Shown here: positions 50,115-60,339 of the stretch, one piece after another | Position numbering within the stretch: position 1 is the stretch's first letter | Layout: each line of letters opens with the position of its first letter | DNA from: Rhodanobacter sp. L36 | GTDB lineage: Bacteria > Pseudomonadota > Gammaproteobacteria > Xanthomonadales > Rhodanobacteraceae | Assembly: GCF_009765755.1 (NCBI RefSeq) | Contig: NZ_LMUV01000002.1 | Location: forward strand, 519,693-583,692 | DNA length: 64,000 nt | Direction: 5' to 3' | The notes under the pieces: model-generated | The model's input: the letters and a program-made list of their open reading frames with translations, nothing else | The model's database searches: none | Told to the model about the DNA's origin: nothing | Translations under genes and position numbers: made by a program

Positions 50115-50251
50115 GGAATATGTCCGGAAGGAGGAAGTGCGCATCCTAGTCTTGGCGACGATGCCGTTGAATAATGCATCGAAAGATCCGCCCGGCGTTT
50201 CGCCGACGATCGAATCAATCAGCGAACGTTGCCACCTTGGAATCGAAAGTC

Positions 50252-50749
50252 ATGGACACAAGGCCTGATCTGGACAGCAAAGACTGGCAATTGCTCGAAG
50301 CGCTGCAGGCCGATGCGCGCACCGGCTACGCCGAGCTCGGCCGCAAGGTGCGATTGTCCGCGCCGGCAGTCGCCGAACGGGTGAAGCGGCTGGAAGAAAC
50401 CGGCGTGATCACCGGCTATCGCGCCAGCGTCAATCCGAAACGGCTGGGTTACGGCATCAACGCGATGGTGCGATTGCGCTGCGACGGCGCCACCTGCGCG
50501 CGCATCGGTGCCTTGGTCGAGGACATCCCCGAAGTGCTCGAATGCCGCCGCCTGGCCGGCGAGGATTCGGCGTTGCTGCACGTGGTGGCGATGTCCATCA
50601 GCCATCTCGAATCCGTGCTCGATCGCCTGCTCAAGACCGGTGCCAGCAACAGCACGACCACGCTGATCGTGTTGCAGGCTCCGCACGAAAACCGTCCGCT
50701 GACGCGAGCGATGTGGAATGCCGCCCGCGCGTTGTCGCGCGATGAGTAA
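50252..50749 (+). CDS. Lrp/AsnC family transcriptional regulator
   Basis: A 165-residue DNA-binding protein: N-terminal winged helix-turn-helix (LDSKDWQLLEALQADARTGY, LSAPAVAERVKRLEETGVI), then the RAM ligand-binding domain (YGINAMVRLRC, CRRLAGEDSALLHVVA). The ATG at 50252 gives the family N-terminus. The 137-bp gap to the divergent EamA gene is the probable operator region, where an amino acid would tune export; that link is inferred. Confidence 0.93.
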   Translation: MDTRPDLDSKDWQLLEALQADARTGYAELGRKVRLSAPAVAERVKRLEETGVITGYRASVNPKRLGYGINAMVRLRCDGATCARIGALVEDIPEVLECRRLAGEDSALLHVVAMSISHLESVLDRLLKTGASNSTTTLIVLQAPHENRPLTRAMWNAARALSRDE

Positions 50750-50893
50750 GATCGAACGCTTCAACACTCCGGTGCGCGAACGATGCTGTCACGTGCATGT
50801 CAATACAGCTCACGAAGCATGGGCGAACGTCGACAATGATGGCCTTTCAAAATATCCGCGGCGAATGACACGCCACCTGCAACGGTTGAATCG

Positions 50894-52591
50894 ATGACCA
50901 CGAAATCTCCCGACACGCCGGCCTCGTTGCCGGATGACACACCACTGAATCCCGAACGTCGTCGCCTGCTTGGCGGCCTCGCGTTTGCCGGCGCGGCGAT
51001 GACGGTGGGCGGTTGCCAGCCGATCGGCAATCGCGTATCCACCGCCGGCCCATCGGCGTTGTCCACCGACGCACTCGACGCGTTGTTGCGCAAACACATC
51101 CAGCATGTGGTGGTGCTGTATGCGGAAAACCGCAGCTTCAACAATCTGTTTTCCGATTTCCCCGGCCTGCAGCAGCCGTTGAAAGACGTATCCGTGGAAG
51201 CCTCGCGGCAGCTCGATCGCGACGGCACGCCGCTCACCACGCTGCCACCGATCTGGGGCGGGCTCGCGCCGCATGCGCAGGTGGTCGACCACCGCACTTA
51301 CCATATCGATCAGCACGCGATCACCGGCTTGCCGAATCGCCCGTTCGCGCTGCGCACGCCGGATGGTTCGCCGTTGCCGCACGGCGTGGTGACGCGCGAT
51401 CTTGTCCACCGTTTCTACGAACACCAGCTGCAGATCAACGGCGGAAAAAATAATGGCTTCGTCGCCTGGGGCAACACCGGCGCGATGGTGATGGGCCACT
51501 ATGCCGACACCAGCGTCAACCTGCGGCTGTGGCAGATCGCGCGGCAATACACGTTGTGCGACAACTTCTTCATGGGCGCGTTTGGCGGCTCGTTCCTCAA
51601 CCATCAATACCTCGCGGCCGCGCAACCACCGTTCTATCCGAACGCAGATCAAAGACCGGGCAAGTTCCAGCTCACCGTGCTCGATGGCGACGACCCGACC
51701 GGCATTCACCCTAAGCTCGCCGACGATTCTCCGCCGAGTGCGATGCAGGGACGTTCGAAATTCTATGCGCCCGACGGGTTGACGCCGGACTTCTGGGCGG
51801 TGAACACGATGAGCCCGCCGTACGCGCCGTCGTCCACGCAGGACAAGAACGATCCGCGCCTCGCCGATGCCACCACCCCCAACACGCTGCCGCCGCAAGT
51901 GCACCTCACCATCGGCGACATGCTGAGCGAACGCGGTATCGACTGGGCGTGGTATGCGGGCGGCTGGCAACTCGCGCTGGATGGAAAAGGCGACGGCGAC
52001 GAACGCGTGTTTCCGGAAACGCCGAACTTTCAGATTCATCATCAGCCATTCAATTTTTTCCGCCAGTTCGCGCCCGGTACCGCTGCGCGACAACAACATT
52101 TGCGCGATGCCGGCATCGGCGAAACCGCGGCGACCAACCATTTCATCGCCGCGATCGAAAACGGCACGCTGCCGCCGGTGTCGTTCTACAAGCCGCAGGG
52201 CGATCTCAACATGCACGCGGGTTACTCCGATGTGCAGGCCGGCGATCGTCACCTCGCGCAGATCGTGGATGCGCTGCAGAAAAGTCCGCACTGGGCGACC
52301 ACGCTGGTCGTGGTGACCGTCGACGAAAACGGAGGATGGTGGGATCACGTGGCGCCACCGAAGGGCGATCGCTGGGGGCCGGGTACGCGCGTGCCGGCGA
52401 TCATCGTGTCGCCACATGCGAAGAAAGGTTTTGTCGATCACAGCATCTACGACACCGGCTCGATCCTGCGCTTCATCACGCGGCGATTCGGCCTGCGAAA
52501 ACTGCCGGGCCTGCAGATGCGCGAGGACGCGATGATCGCCGCGGGTGGGCCGCCGCCCGGCGATCTCACCGCTGCGCTGCAATTCGATTGA
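50894..52591 (+). CDS. AcpA-type acid phosphatase / phosphoesterase
   Basis: A 565-residue exported phosphoesterase (phospholipase C/AcpA superfamily). Near the N-terminus RRRLLGGLAFAGAAMTVGGC looks like a Tat-type signal with a possible lipobox. The active-site region is VVLYAENRSFNNLFSDFPGL. Other conserved parts are FMGAFGGSFLNHQYLAAA, PVSFYKPQGDLNMHAGY and VVTVDENGGWWDHVAPP. It is more similar to acid phosphatase AcpA than to haemolytic phospholipase C by motif spelling. pip follows 61 bp later. Confidence 0.88.
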   Translation: MTTKSPDTPASLPDDTPLNPERRRLLGGLAFAGAAMTVGGCQPIGNRVSTAGPSALSTDALDALLRKHIQHVVVLYAENRSFNNLFSDFPGLQQPLKDVSVEASRQLDRDGTPLTTLPPIWGGLAPHAQVVDHRTYHIDQHAITGLPNRPFALRTPDGSPLPHGVVTRDLVHRFYEHQLQINGGKNNGFVAWGNTGAMVMGHYADTSVNLRLWQIARQYTLCDNFFMGAFGGSFLNHQYLAAAQPPFYPNADQRPGKFQLTVLDGDDPTGIHPKLADDSPPSAMQGRSKFYAPDGLTPDFWAVNTMSPPYAPSSTQDKNDPRLADATTPNTLPPQVHLTIGDMLSERGIDWAWYAGGWQLALDGKGDGDERVFPETPNFQIHHQPFNFFRQFAPGTAARQQHLRDAGIGETAATNHFIAAIENGTLPPVSFYKPQGDLNMHAGYSDVQAGDRHLAQIVDALQKSPHWATTLVVVTVDENGGWWDHVAPPKGDRWGPGTRVPAIIVSPHAKKGFVDHSIYDTGSILRFITRRFGLRKLPGLQMREDAMIAAGGPPPGDLTAALQFD

Positions 52592-52652
52592 CGCAATACT
52601 GATTCGACCTCCCTGCCTGTAGTGAGGTGTTTTTCTTTTCGAGACCATCGCC

Positions 52653-53606
52653 ATGCGCACGCTGTATCCCGCCATCGAGCCTTATCACACGCATCGCATG
52701 CGCGTCGATGCATTGCACACGCTGCATGTCGAGGAATGCGGAAATCCGGCCGGCATTCCGGTGGTGTTTCTGCATGGCGGACCCGGTGCCGGCATCGCGC
52801 CTTACCATCGGCGCTTCTTCGATCCGGCGCGCTATCGCATCGTGTTGTTCGACCAGCGCGGCGCCGGACAATCGACGCCGTTCGCGGAGCTCACCGACAA
52901 CACGACCTGGCATCTCGTCGCCGACATCGAAACGATTCGCGAGCAGCTCGGCATCGAAAGCTGGATCGTGTTTGGCGGCTCGTGGGGATCCACGCTTGCG
53001 CTCGCGTACGCGCAGCGACACGTCGAGCGCGTGGTCGCGCTGGTACTGCGCGGCATCTTTCTCGGCCGGCCACAGGAGTTGCGCTGGTTCAACGAAGCCG
53101 ACGGCGGTGCTTCACAGATCTTCCCCGAGCGATGGGCGCGATTCCTGCAGCACATCCCGCCAAACGAACGCCATTCGATGCTGGATGCGTACTGGGCTCG
53201 ACTGACCAGCAACGACGAAAGCGTGCGACTCGCCGCCGCGCGCGCATGGAGCGCATGGGAAGGCGGCAGCACCACCTTGCTGCACGATCCACGCGGCAGC
53301 GGTGATTTCGACGATCCGCACAGGGCGGTCAGCCTCGCGTTGATGGAGGCACATTATTTCCGCCACGCGATCTTTCTCGAACCTGATCAGCTGCTGCGCG
53401 ACATCGACCGCATCCGGCACATTCCAGCCACCATCGTGCACGGTCGTTACGACATCATCTGCCCGGCGATAAGCGCCTGGGATCTGAGCCAGGCGTGGCC
53501 GGAAGCAGAACTGCACATCGTGCTCGCCGGCCACAGCGCGCTCGACCCGGCCATCGTCGACTGGCTGGTCGAGGCGACCGACCGGCTCGCCGATATGGAC
53601 GTCTGA
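52653..53606 (+). CDS. pip: proline iminopeptidase
   Basis: A cytoplasmic serine peptidase that removes N-terminal proline. The 317-residue alpha/beta hydrolase has VVFLHGGPGAG (oxyanion hole), LFDQRGAGQSTP, the nucleophile elbow GGSWGS with Ser110, and late VHGRYDIICP and GHSAL carrying the Asp and His region. Length and order match the PIP family. It converges with a large AsmA-like gene, only 6 bp away. Confidence 0.94.
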   Translation: MRTLYPAIEPYHTHRMRVDALHTLHVEECGNPAGIPVVFLHGGPGAGIAPYHRRFFDPARYRIVLFDQRGAGQSTPFAELTDNTTWHLVADIETIREQLGIESWIVFGGSWGSTLALAYAQRHVERVVALVLRGIFLGRPQELRWFNEADGGASQIFPERWARFLQHIPPNERHSMLDAYWARLTSNDESVRLAAARAWSAWEGGSTTLLHDPRGSGDFDDPHRAVSLALMEAHYFRHAIFLEPDQLLRDIDRIRHIPATIVHGRYDIICPAISAWDLSQAWPEAELHIVLAGHSALDPAIVDWLVEATDRLADMDV

Positions 53607-53612
53607 ACGCCG

Positions 53613-55793
53613 TCAATGCGCTGACGTGGCCGCGGGCGGCAGCAGATCCGGTTGCGATTCGTACCAGCGATGCGCGTTGAGCAGATGAAACGTGCGCTTG
53701 CCGTCGTCCATCGCCACGCCCAATCCGAGGATGCCCCAGCGTGCGTAAAGATCGCCGCTCGGTTTACCGTCGCGGATGCGCAGGTGGGCGAACAGGTCGA
53801 TGCGCTTGTTGCTCGCCACCAGATGATCGAGCACGAAATCACCGTGTTGTGCCTCGACCTGCGCGTGTGCGGTGGCTTGCCCATCGTTGATGATCCGCGC
53901 GATCCATTTCGGGAACGCACTGCGATCCGCGTACAGCGAAAGCAGCAGGCTCACGTCTTTCATCACCATGGTGGCGCTGCCGCGAAGCCGCATCGGACGA
54001 TCCCAGTCGAGCCGTCCGTGGTCGATGGTGAAGCGCGCCCACCACGGCGGATCGCGCGAACCTTCCACGCGCACGCCATCCATGTTGAGGCTGAAGTCGC
54101 GCAGGTCGAACGTGTGGCCGGCCGCGCGCTGCGCAAGCCTGATTTGCGTGTCCATGCGCAGGTTGCCGACGAGTCGTGACACGCCGAGCGCGATGCGTGA
54201 TGCGTCGCTGTTCATCTGCAGGCGGCCAGCACTCACGTCGCCTTTTCCATCGACGGTGAGGTCGCCGCTCATGTGTCCGCTGCCGGCGAGAAAGTACAGA
54301 CTCTTCCCCGGGAGATATCGGTTGTACGTGCGCAGGTCGGGTACGTCGGCGTTGGCGAATTGCAGATGCGCGACGAGCGCGTCGCGCAGGTGTGCGAGGT
54401 TGGCCGATGACTGCACATTCATCGTCAGCGCGCGACCGCGCAGATACGGCGGCATCGATGAGCCTTCCGGCGCGAGCGTGAAACGGTCGACGGCGAGTTG
54501 GGTCGCGATCTTCGCGCCTTCGACGAGTGCATGCGCACTGGCATCGCCGGCGAACACGTTGTCGAGCACGCTGGCGCGCAGCTGCACGGTCGGCAGATCG
54601 ACGCGACTGCCCGACGCAAGCTGACCCGCGTCGATGCGCAACGCGGCGTCGATATCGCCTTCGCCATCCAGGTGCAGCCACGGCTTCGATGCCGTCAGCG
54701 GCGTCAGCCATTGCAGCGATTCGAAATGCCAGCGCGCATCAGCGGTGCCGGAAAGCAATCGCAGATCGTCACCAGCTGCGCGCAGCGGCAACACGCGGCG
54801 GCTGGCGAAATGCAGGTTCGCCTCGAGCTGATTCATGGCCTTCACGGCATCGGCGCCGGGCGGCGGCAGAATGCGTGCGTTGAGCATCACGCCATCGGGT
54901 TGCACCGCGAGATCGAGCTGGCCGCGACGACTTTGCTGGCTGCCATCCGCATCGGTGATCGCCACGGGCGCGTTCCACTGCAGGCGACCACCGGGCGCCA
55001 GTTCGCCACGATCGAATGACACGTCCGCACTCAAGTGACCATCGAGCGGCGCCGTCATCACCTTGCGCGTGCCGCTTCGATTCGCACCGAGCGCCAGCGG
55101 CATGGTGGCGGCCTCGATCGTCAAACTTCCCACGGCCTTTTCGGCTTTCAGCCAGCCGGGCGGCTGCTCGTGGGTAAACGGATCGAACGCAAATTTGAAT
55201 TCGAACTTTGCCGCGTGCAGCAACGGCCACTGTCGAAATGTCACGCGCGCATCGGGCATCGCGATGCGCGACGGAAACACCTGCGTCGGGCCGCCGCGCA
55301 GCTGATGCGTAAAACCCGTATCAGCCGAACCCATGCCATCGACCACGAAATCGCCCCAACGCAACTGCTGCAGCGACGATGTAGAGACGCGGTCGACCGT
55401 GATGCGCCAGGCATCGGCGCGCATCGGCGGCGGCTTGTGATCGATCGCGGTCGGCTGCACGTCGATCGTCACCGCCGTGGTGAACACCGTGCCGAAGCGC
55501 AATTCGCGCCGGAACAATGGCCACAACATCACGCGGCCGTTTGCCGAGTCCCCATGCGCACTCCAAAGCAGCAGGCGTGCGTGCCCATGCAAGGTCAGGT
55601 CGTGCAAGCAGATCTGCCCCGGCCACAACGTCCACGCCCACGACCACTTCGCCTGAATCGTTTCGGGCACGCGATTGACCTGCGCGCTGGCCAGCGACGT
55701 ATTGATGAAGATGTTGGCGACAATCAGGTAAAGCGCATACAGCACGCCCAGTGGCCACAGGATCCAACGCAGAATGGGAGGCAGTTTGCGCAT
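53613..55793 (-). CDS. large AsmA-like membrane-anchored protein
   Basis: A 726-residue protein with an N-terminal transmembrane helix (LRWILWPLGVLYALYLIVA) and a very long periplasmic region of repeated beta-strand character (for example KSLYFLAGSGHMSGDLTVDG, MDGVRVEGSRDPPWWARFTI). This layout resembles AsmA/DUF748-type proteins of the envelope, some of which move phospholipids between membranes, but I recognise no precise family. The start 55793 (MRKLPPILRW) is supported by GGAA just upstream; an earlier ATG at 55826 is possible. Confidence 0.65.
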   Translation of the reverse strand: MRKLPPILRWILWPLGVLYALYLIVANIFINTSLASAQVNRVPETIQAKWSWAWTLWPGQICLHDLTLHGHARLLLWSAHGDSANGRVMLWPLFRRELRFGTVFTTAVTIDVQPTAIDHKPPPMRADAWRITVDRVSTSSLQQLRWGDFVVDGMGSADTGFTHQLRGGPTQVFPSRIAMPDARVTFRQWPLLHAAKFEFKFAFDPFTHEQPPGWLKAEKAVGSLTIEAATMPLALGANRSGTRKVMTAPLDGHLSADVSFDRGELAPGGRLQWNAPVAITDADGSQQSRRGQLDLAVQPDGVMLNARILPPPGADAVKAMNQLEANLHFASRRVLPLRAAGDDLRLLSGTADARWHFESLQWLTPLTASKPWLHLDGEGDIDAALRIDAGQLASGSRVDLPTVQLRASVLDNVFAGDASAHALVEGAKIATQLAVDRFTLAPEGSSMPPYLRGRALTMNVQSSANLAHLRDALVAHLQFANADVPDLRTYNRYLPGKSLYFLAGSGHMSGDLTVDGKGDVSAGRLQMNSDASRIALGVSRLVGNLRMDTQIRLAQRAAGHTFDLRDFSLNMDGVRVEGSRDPPWWARFTIDHGRLDWDRPMRLRGSATMVMKDVSLLLSLYADRSAFPKWIARIINDGQATAHAQVEAQHGDFVLDHLVASNKRIDLFAHLRIRDGKPSGDLYARWGILGLGVAMDDGKRTFHLLNAHRWYESQPDLLPPAATSAH

Positions 55794-55953
55794 CAGTTCC
55801 GTTGACCGGTGGCGATAACGCAGCATGACGGGATTTTCGTGATGGCGCAGTGGAACGTGGCCACGGCGTCTTTCGCGTCACTTGTCGCAAGAAGCGGATG
55901 GTTCCGACCGTGACGGTGCGGCAGCATGTCGTATCTCACTCGGGAACACAGCC

Positions 55954-56595
55954 ATGCTCACCCTCTTCGATTATCTGCCCTCGCAGAACGCCTGGAAAAT
56001 TCGCTTGCTGTTGAACCATCTCGGCCGTCCGTATCGATCGGTGATGCTGAGTATTTTCGAAGGCGAGGGAAAGTCCGATTCGTTTCGGCGCATCAGCCCG
56101 ACCGGCACGGTGCCGGCGATCCAGCTTGAGGATGGACGCGTGTTGTCGGAGTCGAATGCGATTCTCGCGTTTCTCGCCGAAGAAACGCCGTATCTGCCTG
56201 CCGATCCGTTCGATCGCGCGAAGGTGCAGCAGTGGTTGCATTTCGAGCAGGAGCGAATCGAGTCGGTGATCGGTTCGCTGCGTTATTGGACCATGACCGG
56301 CAAACTTGCGCGCCGTTCGCCGGATGTGATCGAGGGCAAACGCAAGGCTGCGTTGAAGGCACTGGACATCCTGGAACGCGAACTGTCGACGCGCGCCTTC
56401 ATCGCCGGCGATGAATACACCATCGCCGACATGGCGTTGTTCGCATACGGAAGCCGCGCAGAAGAGGGAGGCTTGTCTCTGCAGAGTTATCCGCATGTTC
56501 GTGCGTGGATCGCGCGTGTCGAGGCGCAGCCGGGCTTTCTTGCGACCATGCATCCGTACTCGATCGATCCGCATTCCGCCAACGAATTGCCCTGA
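55954..56595 (+). CDS. glutathione S-transferase family protein
   Basis: A 213-residue cytoplasmic protein. The N-terminal domain LFDYLPSQNAWKIRLLLNHL, ISPTGTVPAIQLEDGRVLSE and SNAILAFLAEETPYLP is the GST thioredoxin-like fold. The C-terminal helical domain follows (FIAGDEYTIADMALFAYG). The ATG at 55954 has GGGAA upstream. It is unrelated in sequence detail to the GST at 48471. Substrate unknown. Confidence 0.92.
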   Translation: MLTLFDYLPSQNAWKIRLLLNHLGRPYRSVMLSIFEGEGKSDSFRRISPTGTVPAIQLEDGRVLSESNAILAFLAEETPYLPADPFDRAKVQQWLHFEQERIESVIGSLRYWTMTGKLARRSPDVIEGKRKAALKALDILERELSTRAFIAGDEYTIADMALFAYGSRAEEGGLSLQSYPHVRAWIARVEAQPGFLATMHPYSIDPHSANELP

Positions 56596-56661
56596 CCCCG
56601 GCCTTCTGTCACGGGCGAGGCTGGCGGAGGCAATGGCATACTCGGCGTTTTCCGGTTCGGG

Positions 56662-58527
56662 ATGCCTGCTTCCATGCGACTTTTGCCCGCCCTGGCCATC
56701 GGCATGCTGTCGCTGCCGATGGTAGTGTTCGCCGCCGATCCGCATTCGTACGCGCAGCCCGACCAGGTGCGCGTGACGCATCTGGATCTCGACCTGACGA
56801 TTGATTTTCCGCATCGGCAGCTCGATGGCCGTGCCACGCTGAAACTGGACTGGACGAATCCGAAAGCATCGTCGCTGGTACTCGACACGCGCGATCTGCA
56901 CATCGAGTCGGTCGAAGCCGTCGATGCGAGCGGCAAAGCCACGGCGCTGAAGTACGCAATGGCGGCTGCGGAGAAGCAGCTCGGCAGCAAGCTCACCATC
57001 GCCGCACCGGCACATCCGGCGCAGGTACGCATCGTGTACACGACCTCGCCGCAGGCATCGGGCCTGCAATGGCTGACGCCGGCGCAGACCGCCGACAAGA
57101 CGCAACCTTTCATGTTTTCGCAATCGGAATCGATCCACGCGCGCTCGTGGGTGCCGCTGCAGGATTCGCCGGCAATCCGCTTCACGTACGACGCGCAAGT
57201 GCATGCGCCAAAAGACGTACGCGTGGTGATGAGCGCGATCAACGACGCAAGGCATCCGTTGAACGGCGATTTCAGTTTCGACCAGCCGCATCCGATTCCG
57301 TCGTATCTGCTGGCGATCGGTGCCGGCGATATCGCGGTGAAGGAAACCGGCCCGCGTTCGGCCGTCTATGCGGAACCGTCGGTGGTCGGCAAGGCCGCTC
57401 ACGAGTTTGAAGACACCGAAAAAATGATCGCCACGGCGGAGCACCTTTACGGGCCGTATCGCTGGGGCCGTTACGACATTCTGGTATTGCCGCCGTCGTT
57501 TCCGTACGGCGGCATGGAAAACCCGAACATGACGTTCGCCACGCCGACCGTGCTGGTGGGCGACAAGAGCCTGGTGTCGCTGGTGTCGCACGAGCTGGCG
57601 CATTCGTGGTCGGGCAACCTGGTGACGGCTGCGAGCTGGCGCGACATCTGGCTCAATGAGGGCGTGACCACGTATGTGCAGGGCCGAATCACCGAAGCGC
57701 TGTACGGCAAGACGCTGGCCGATGAGGAATCGCTGCTTTCGGCGCGCGGCCTCGAGAAGGAACTTGCCACGATGCCGGCCAACTCGCAGAAGCTCGCGCC
57801 GGACCCGCGCGGCATCGGCGCGGACGATTCGCTTTCCGATGTCGCCTACGACAAGGGCTCGTGGCTTCTGCGCACGCTGGAGCAGCGCTACGGCCGCGAC
57901 ACTTTCGATCATTATCTGAAAGGCTACTTCGACCATTTCGCGTTTCGCAGCATTACCACCGAGCAGATGCTCGCGTACCTGAAGCCAAACCTGATCGAGA
58001 AATATCCCGGCAAGATGCGCTGGGCCGAAGTGCAGAGTTGGGTCTACGGAACCGGCGTGCCGAAAAATGCACCGCTGCCTGATTCGCCACGCTTCAACGC
58101 GATCGACAAGGAGCGTGCGGACTTCCTCGCCGGCACGCTGGCTGCCGACAAGCTCGACGCAAAAGGCTGGAATACGCAGGAGTGGATGTACTTTCTCGAT
58201 CGCCTGCCCGACGTGTCGCCGCTGCAGAAAATGCAGCAGCTCGATGCCGCCTGGCACCTCACCGGTACGCCAAACGCCGAGATCGGCATGCGCTGGTACA
58301 GCCACGCGATTGCCGCTGGCGATAAGGCCGCATGGACGGCTGCGGCGGAACACATGACCCGGATCGGTCGGATGTATCTCACGCTGCCGTTGTATCAGGC
58401 ATTCGCCAAAACGTCGGACGGACTTGTGTATGCGAAACAGGTTTACGCCAAGGCGAAGGCCGGCTATCACCCGTTGACGCAGCAGGCAGTGGAAGCAGTT
58501 TTTGCCTCGGCAAAAACTGCGCAATAG
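56662..58527 (+). CDS. M1 family metallopeptidase (leukotriene A4 hydrolase-like)
   Basis: A 621-residue exported zinc aminopeptidase. The signal segment MRLLPALAIGMLSLPMVVFA follows the start; the mature protein begins near ADPHSY. The exopeptidase motif YGGMENPNMTF and zinc site HELAH...NEG (H310, H314, E333 counting from 56662) are intact. A helical C-terminal domain completes the LTA4-hydrolase-like layout. The ATG at 56674 is an equally good start for the signal peptide. Confidence 0.93.
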   Translation: MPASMRLLPALAIGMLSLPMVVFAADPHSYAQPDQVRVTHLDLDLTIDFPHRQLDGRATLKLDWTNPKASSLVLDTRDLHIESVEAVDASGKATALKYAMAAAEKQLGSKLTIAAPAHPAQVRIVYTTSPQASGLQWLTPAQTADKTQPFMFSQSESIHARSWVPLQDSPAIRFTYDAQVHAPKDVRVVMSAINDARHPLNGDFSFDQPHPIPSYLLAIGAGDIAVKETGPRSAVYAEPSVVGKAAHEFEDTEKMIATAEHLYGPYRWGRYDILVLPPSFPYGGMENPNMTFATPTVLVGDKSLVSLVSHELAHSWSGNLVTAASWRDIWLNEGVTTYVQGRITEALYGKTLADEESLLSARGLEKELATMPANSQKLAPDPRGIGADDSLSDVAYDKGSWLLRTLEQRYGRDTFDHYLKGYFDHFAFRSITTEQMLAYLKPNLIEKYPGKMRWAEVQSWVYGTGVPKNAPLPDSPRFNAIDKERADFLAGTLAADKLDAKGWNTQEWMYFLDRLPDVSPLQKMQQLDAAWHLTGTPNAEIGMRWYSHAIAAGDKAAWTAAAEHMTRIGRMYLTLPLYQAFAKTSDGLVYAKQVYAKAKAGYHPLTQQAVEAVFASAKTAQ

Positions 58528-58586
58528 GCAACTTCGCTCTTTGCTTGTCGGCAAAGTAGAACGCAAACACCGCATCAAAAAATCAA

Positions 58587-59585
58587 ATGAGTCCCATGCC
58601 TCCATCGACGAACACGTCCACCACGCCACTCTGGAAACGCATGCTGTTTCGCCGGCTGAAATTCATGGCGTGGCTGCTTGCGATCATCGTCGTGCTCGGT
58701 GGCGGCGCCTACCTGCTTGCGCCGCAATGGCTGATGCGCGCTAATTTCGCGCGGCAGGCAATGGAAGCCCATCTGGACAAGCATTCGGTGCTGGTTGGCG
58801 ATACGCGCTGGGTGTACTACGAAGGCGGTGAAGGCCCGAACATCATGCTGTTGCACGGCTTCGCTTCCAGCAAGGAGGTGTGGTTGCCGACGGCGAAGAT
58901 TCTCTCGGCGCATTTCCACGTGATCATTCCGGATCTGCCCGGCTGGGGTGAATCCACTCGCGACGCCGGCGCGAGCTACAACATCGATGCGCAGGCGATA
59001 CGACTTGATGGCTTCGTGCAGACACTGGGGCAGCAACGGTTCGTGCTGGTCGGCCATTCGATGGGCGGCGCGGTCGCGGGTGTCTACGCCGCCCAGCACC
59101 CCGAGCATGTCGCCGAGCTGGCGCTGGTCGATTCGTTCGGCCTCAAGTACAACGAGAACGCGTTCGCGAAAGCAGCGATGGCTGGCAAGAATCCGTTCGT
59201 GTTCGACGATCGCGCCGGTTTCGCCACCGCGACATCGCTCGCGTTCGAAAAGCCGCTCAATCTGCCCGGCCGCTTCATCGACGTGCTGGTCGATCGCAAC
59301 CGGCAGGATCACGCCTTCATCCAGCACACGTTCGAGGAGCTGCGTGATCCGTCGCAGTACCTCGCCGTGCAGAGCCGGCTGGATCATCTGACCATGCCGG
59401 TGATGGGCCTGTGGTGCCACGACGACAAGATCATCGACGTCTCCGCGCAAGACAGCCTGCGCAACGGCCTGGCCCACGCTGCCGCGATCAGCATGAGCAC
59501 GATCAATGGCTGCAATCACATGCCGATGCTCGAAAAGCCGGAGGACACGGCACAGATCCTGACCGGCTTCACGCTGTCGCACTGA
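58587..59585 (+). CDS. membrane-anchored alpha/beta hydrolase
   Basis: The 332-residue protein has a hydrophobic anchor near the N-terminus (FMAWLLAIIVVLGGGAYLLA), then an alpha/beta hydrolase domain: NIMLLHGFASSKEVW, IPDLPGWGEST, the nucleophile elbow LVGHSMGGAVAG, an acidic residue around LWCHDDKIIDV and a late histidine in NGCNHMPMLEKP. Probably a periplasm-facing esterase/lipase. It lies 59 bp downstream of the metallopeptidase, in the same direction. Confidence 0.88.
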   Translation: MSPMPPSTNTSTTPLWKRMLFRRLKFMAWLLAIIVVLGGGAYLLAPQWLMRANFARQAMEAHLDKHSVLVGDTRWVYYEGGEGPNIMLLHGFASSKEVWLPTAKILSAHFHVIIPDLPGWGESTRDAGASYNIDAQAIRLDGFVQTLGQQRFVLVGHSMGGAVAGVYAAQHPEHVAELALVDSFGLKYNENAFAKAAMAGKNPFVFDDRAGFATATSLAFEKPLNLPGRFIDVLVDRNRQDHAFIQHTFEELRDPSQYLAVQSRLDHLTMPVMGLWCHDDKIIDVSAQDSLRNGLAHAAAISMSTINGCNHMPMLEKPEDTAQILTGFTLSH

Positions 59586-59739
59586 ACATGAGCCAGGCAA
59601 TATCTGTGGTGCGCAACCTGTACAAAACCCGGGCGAATGGCCGGCCCTCAGCACACGGTTGTGAATTGATGATGACAACATGGGACAATGCGGTTCTCAG
59701 CCTGGACCCCGGCATGCTCTCGTGCAAGAAACCCCAACC

Positions 59740-60339
59740 ATGCAGCAAGCGATGAAGCCAAGCCTGGTGCGCTCAGGTGTGGACGCGATTGTTCGCATGT
59801 CCGGCACGCGTACCAATTACTGGGTCGAGGTCGCGGTGGATTTCGCGCTGGGCACGACGCTGCTGGCCGAAGGCTGGCGCCACCACACCGGCGGGCCGCT
59901 CAGCGCCACGGCGGCGATCGTGCTGGGCCTGCTGGCTTTCAGTTTCATCGAGTATTTTTTCCACCGCTGGATGTTCCACACGCGGATTCCGCTGTTCGAA
60001 CAGGGCCACCGGCTGCACCACGAGCGTCCGCTCGGCTACGACTCACTGCCGTTTTTTCTGCCGGCCGCGGTACTGCTGGCCATTGCAGGCGTCTGTGTGC
60101 TGATCATGCCGACCGGCTTTGCGCTGCTGATGACCGGCGCGGTGACGTTCGGCTACATCGCTTACGGACTGAGCCATTTCACGATCCACCACGTGCGCTT
60201 CAAGCATCCGGTGCTGCGTCGCTGGGCGGGGGCGCATCACGTGCACCACTACCACCCCAACAGCAATTTTGGCGTCACCACGCCGCTGTGGGATGTGTTG
60301 CTCGGCACGCGCTACGTGCGGCAGTCGCGCAGCCGCTGA
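59740..60339 (+). CDS. fatty acid hydroxylase superfamily (sterol desaturase-like) protein
   Basis: A 199-residue membrane protein with histidine clusters HRWMFH, HRLHH, HHVRFKH and HHVHHYH that would bind a di-iron centre, set among four hydrophobic segments. This is the fatty-acid hydroxylase/carotenoid-hydroxylase-like superfamily. The ATG at 59740 was chosen; another lies at 59752. It could hydroxylate fatty acyl chains or a carotenoid; no pathway genes are adjacent. Confidence 0.88.
   Translation: MQQAMKPSLVRSGVDAIVRMSGTRTNYWVEVAVDFALGTTLLAEGWRHHTGGPLSATAAIVLGLLAFSFIEYFFHRWMFHTRIPLFEQGHRLHHERPLGYDSLPFFLPAAVLLAIAGVCVLIMPTGFALLMTGAVTFGYIAYGLSHFTIHHVRFKHPVLRRWAGAHHVHHYHPNSNFGVTTPLWDVLLGTRYVRQSRSR

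Noticed and set aside
50810-52675. 621-codon minus-strand open frame opposite the AcpA-like phosphatase
   Set aside because: Again antisense to a gene with intact active-site motifs; composition is shadow-like.
55936-58629. 897-codon minus-strand open frame across a GST and the M1 peptidase
   Set aside because: It spans two real genes with clear active-site motifs on the plus strand and shows no recognisable domain itself.
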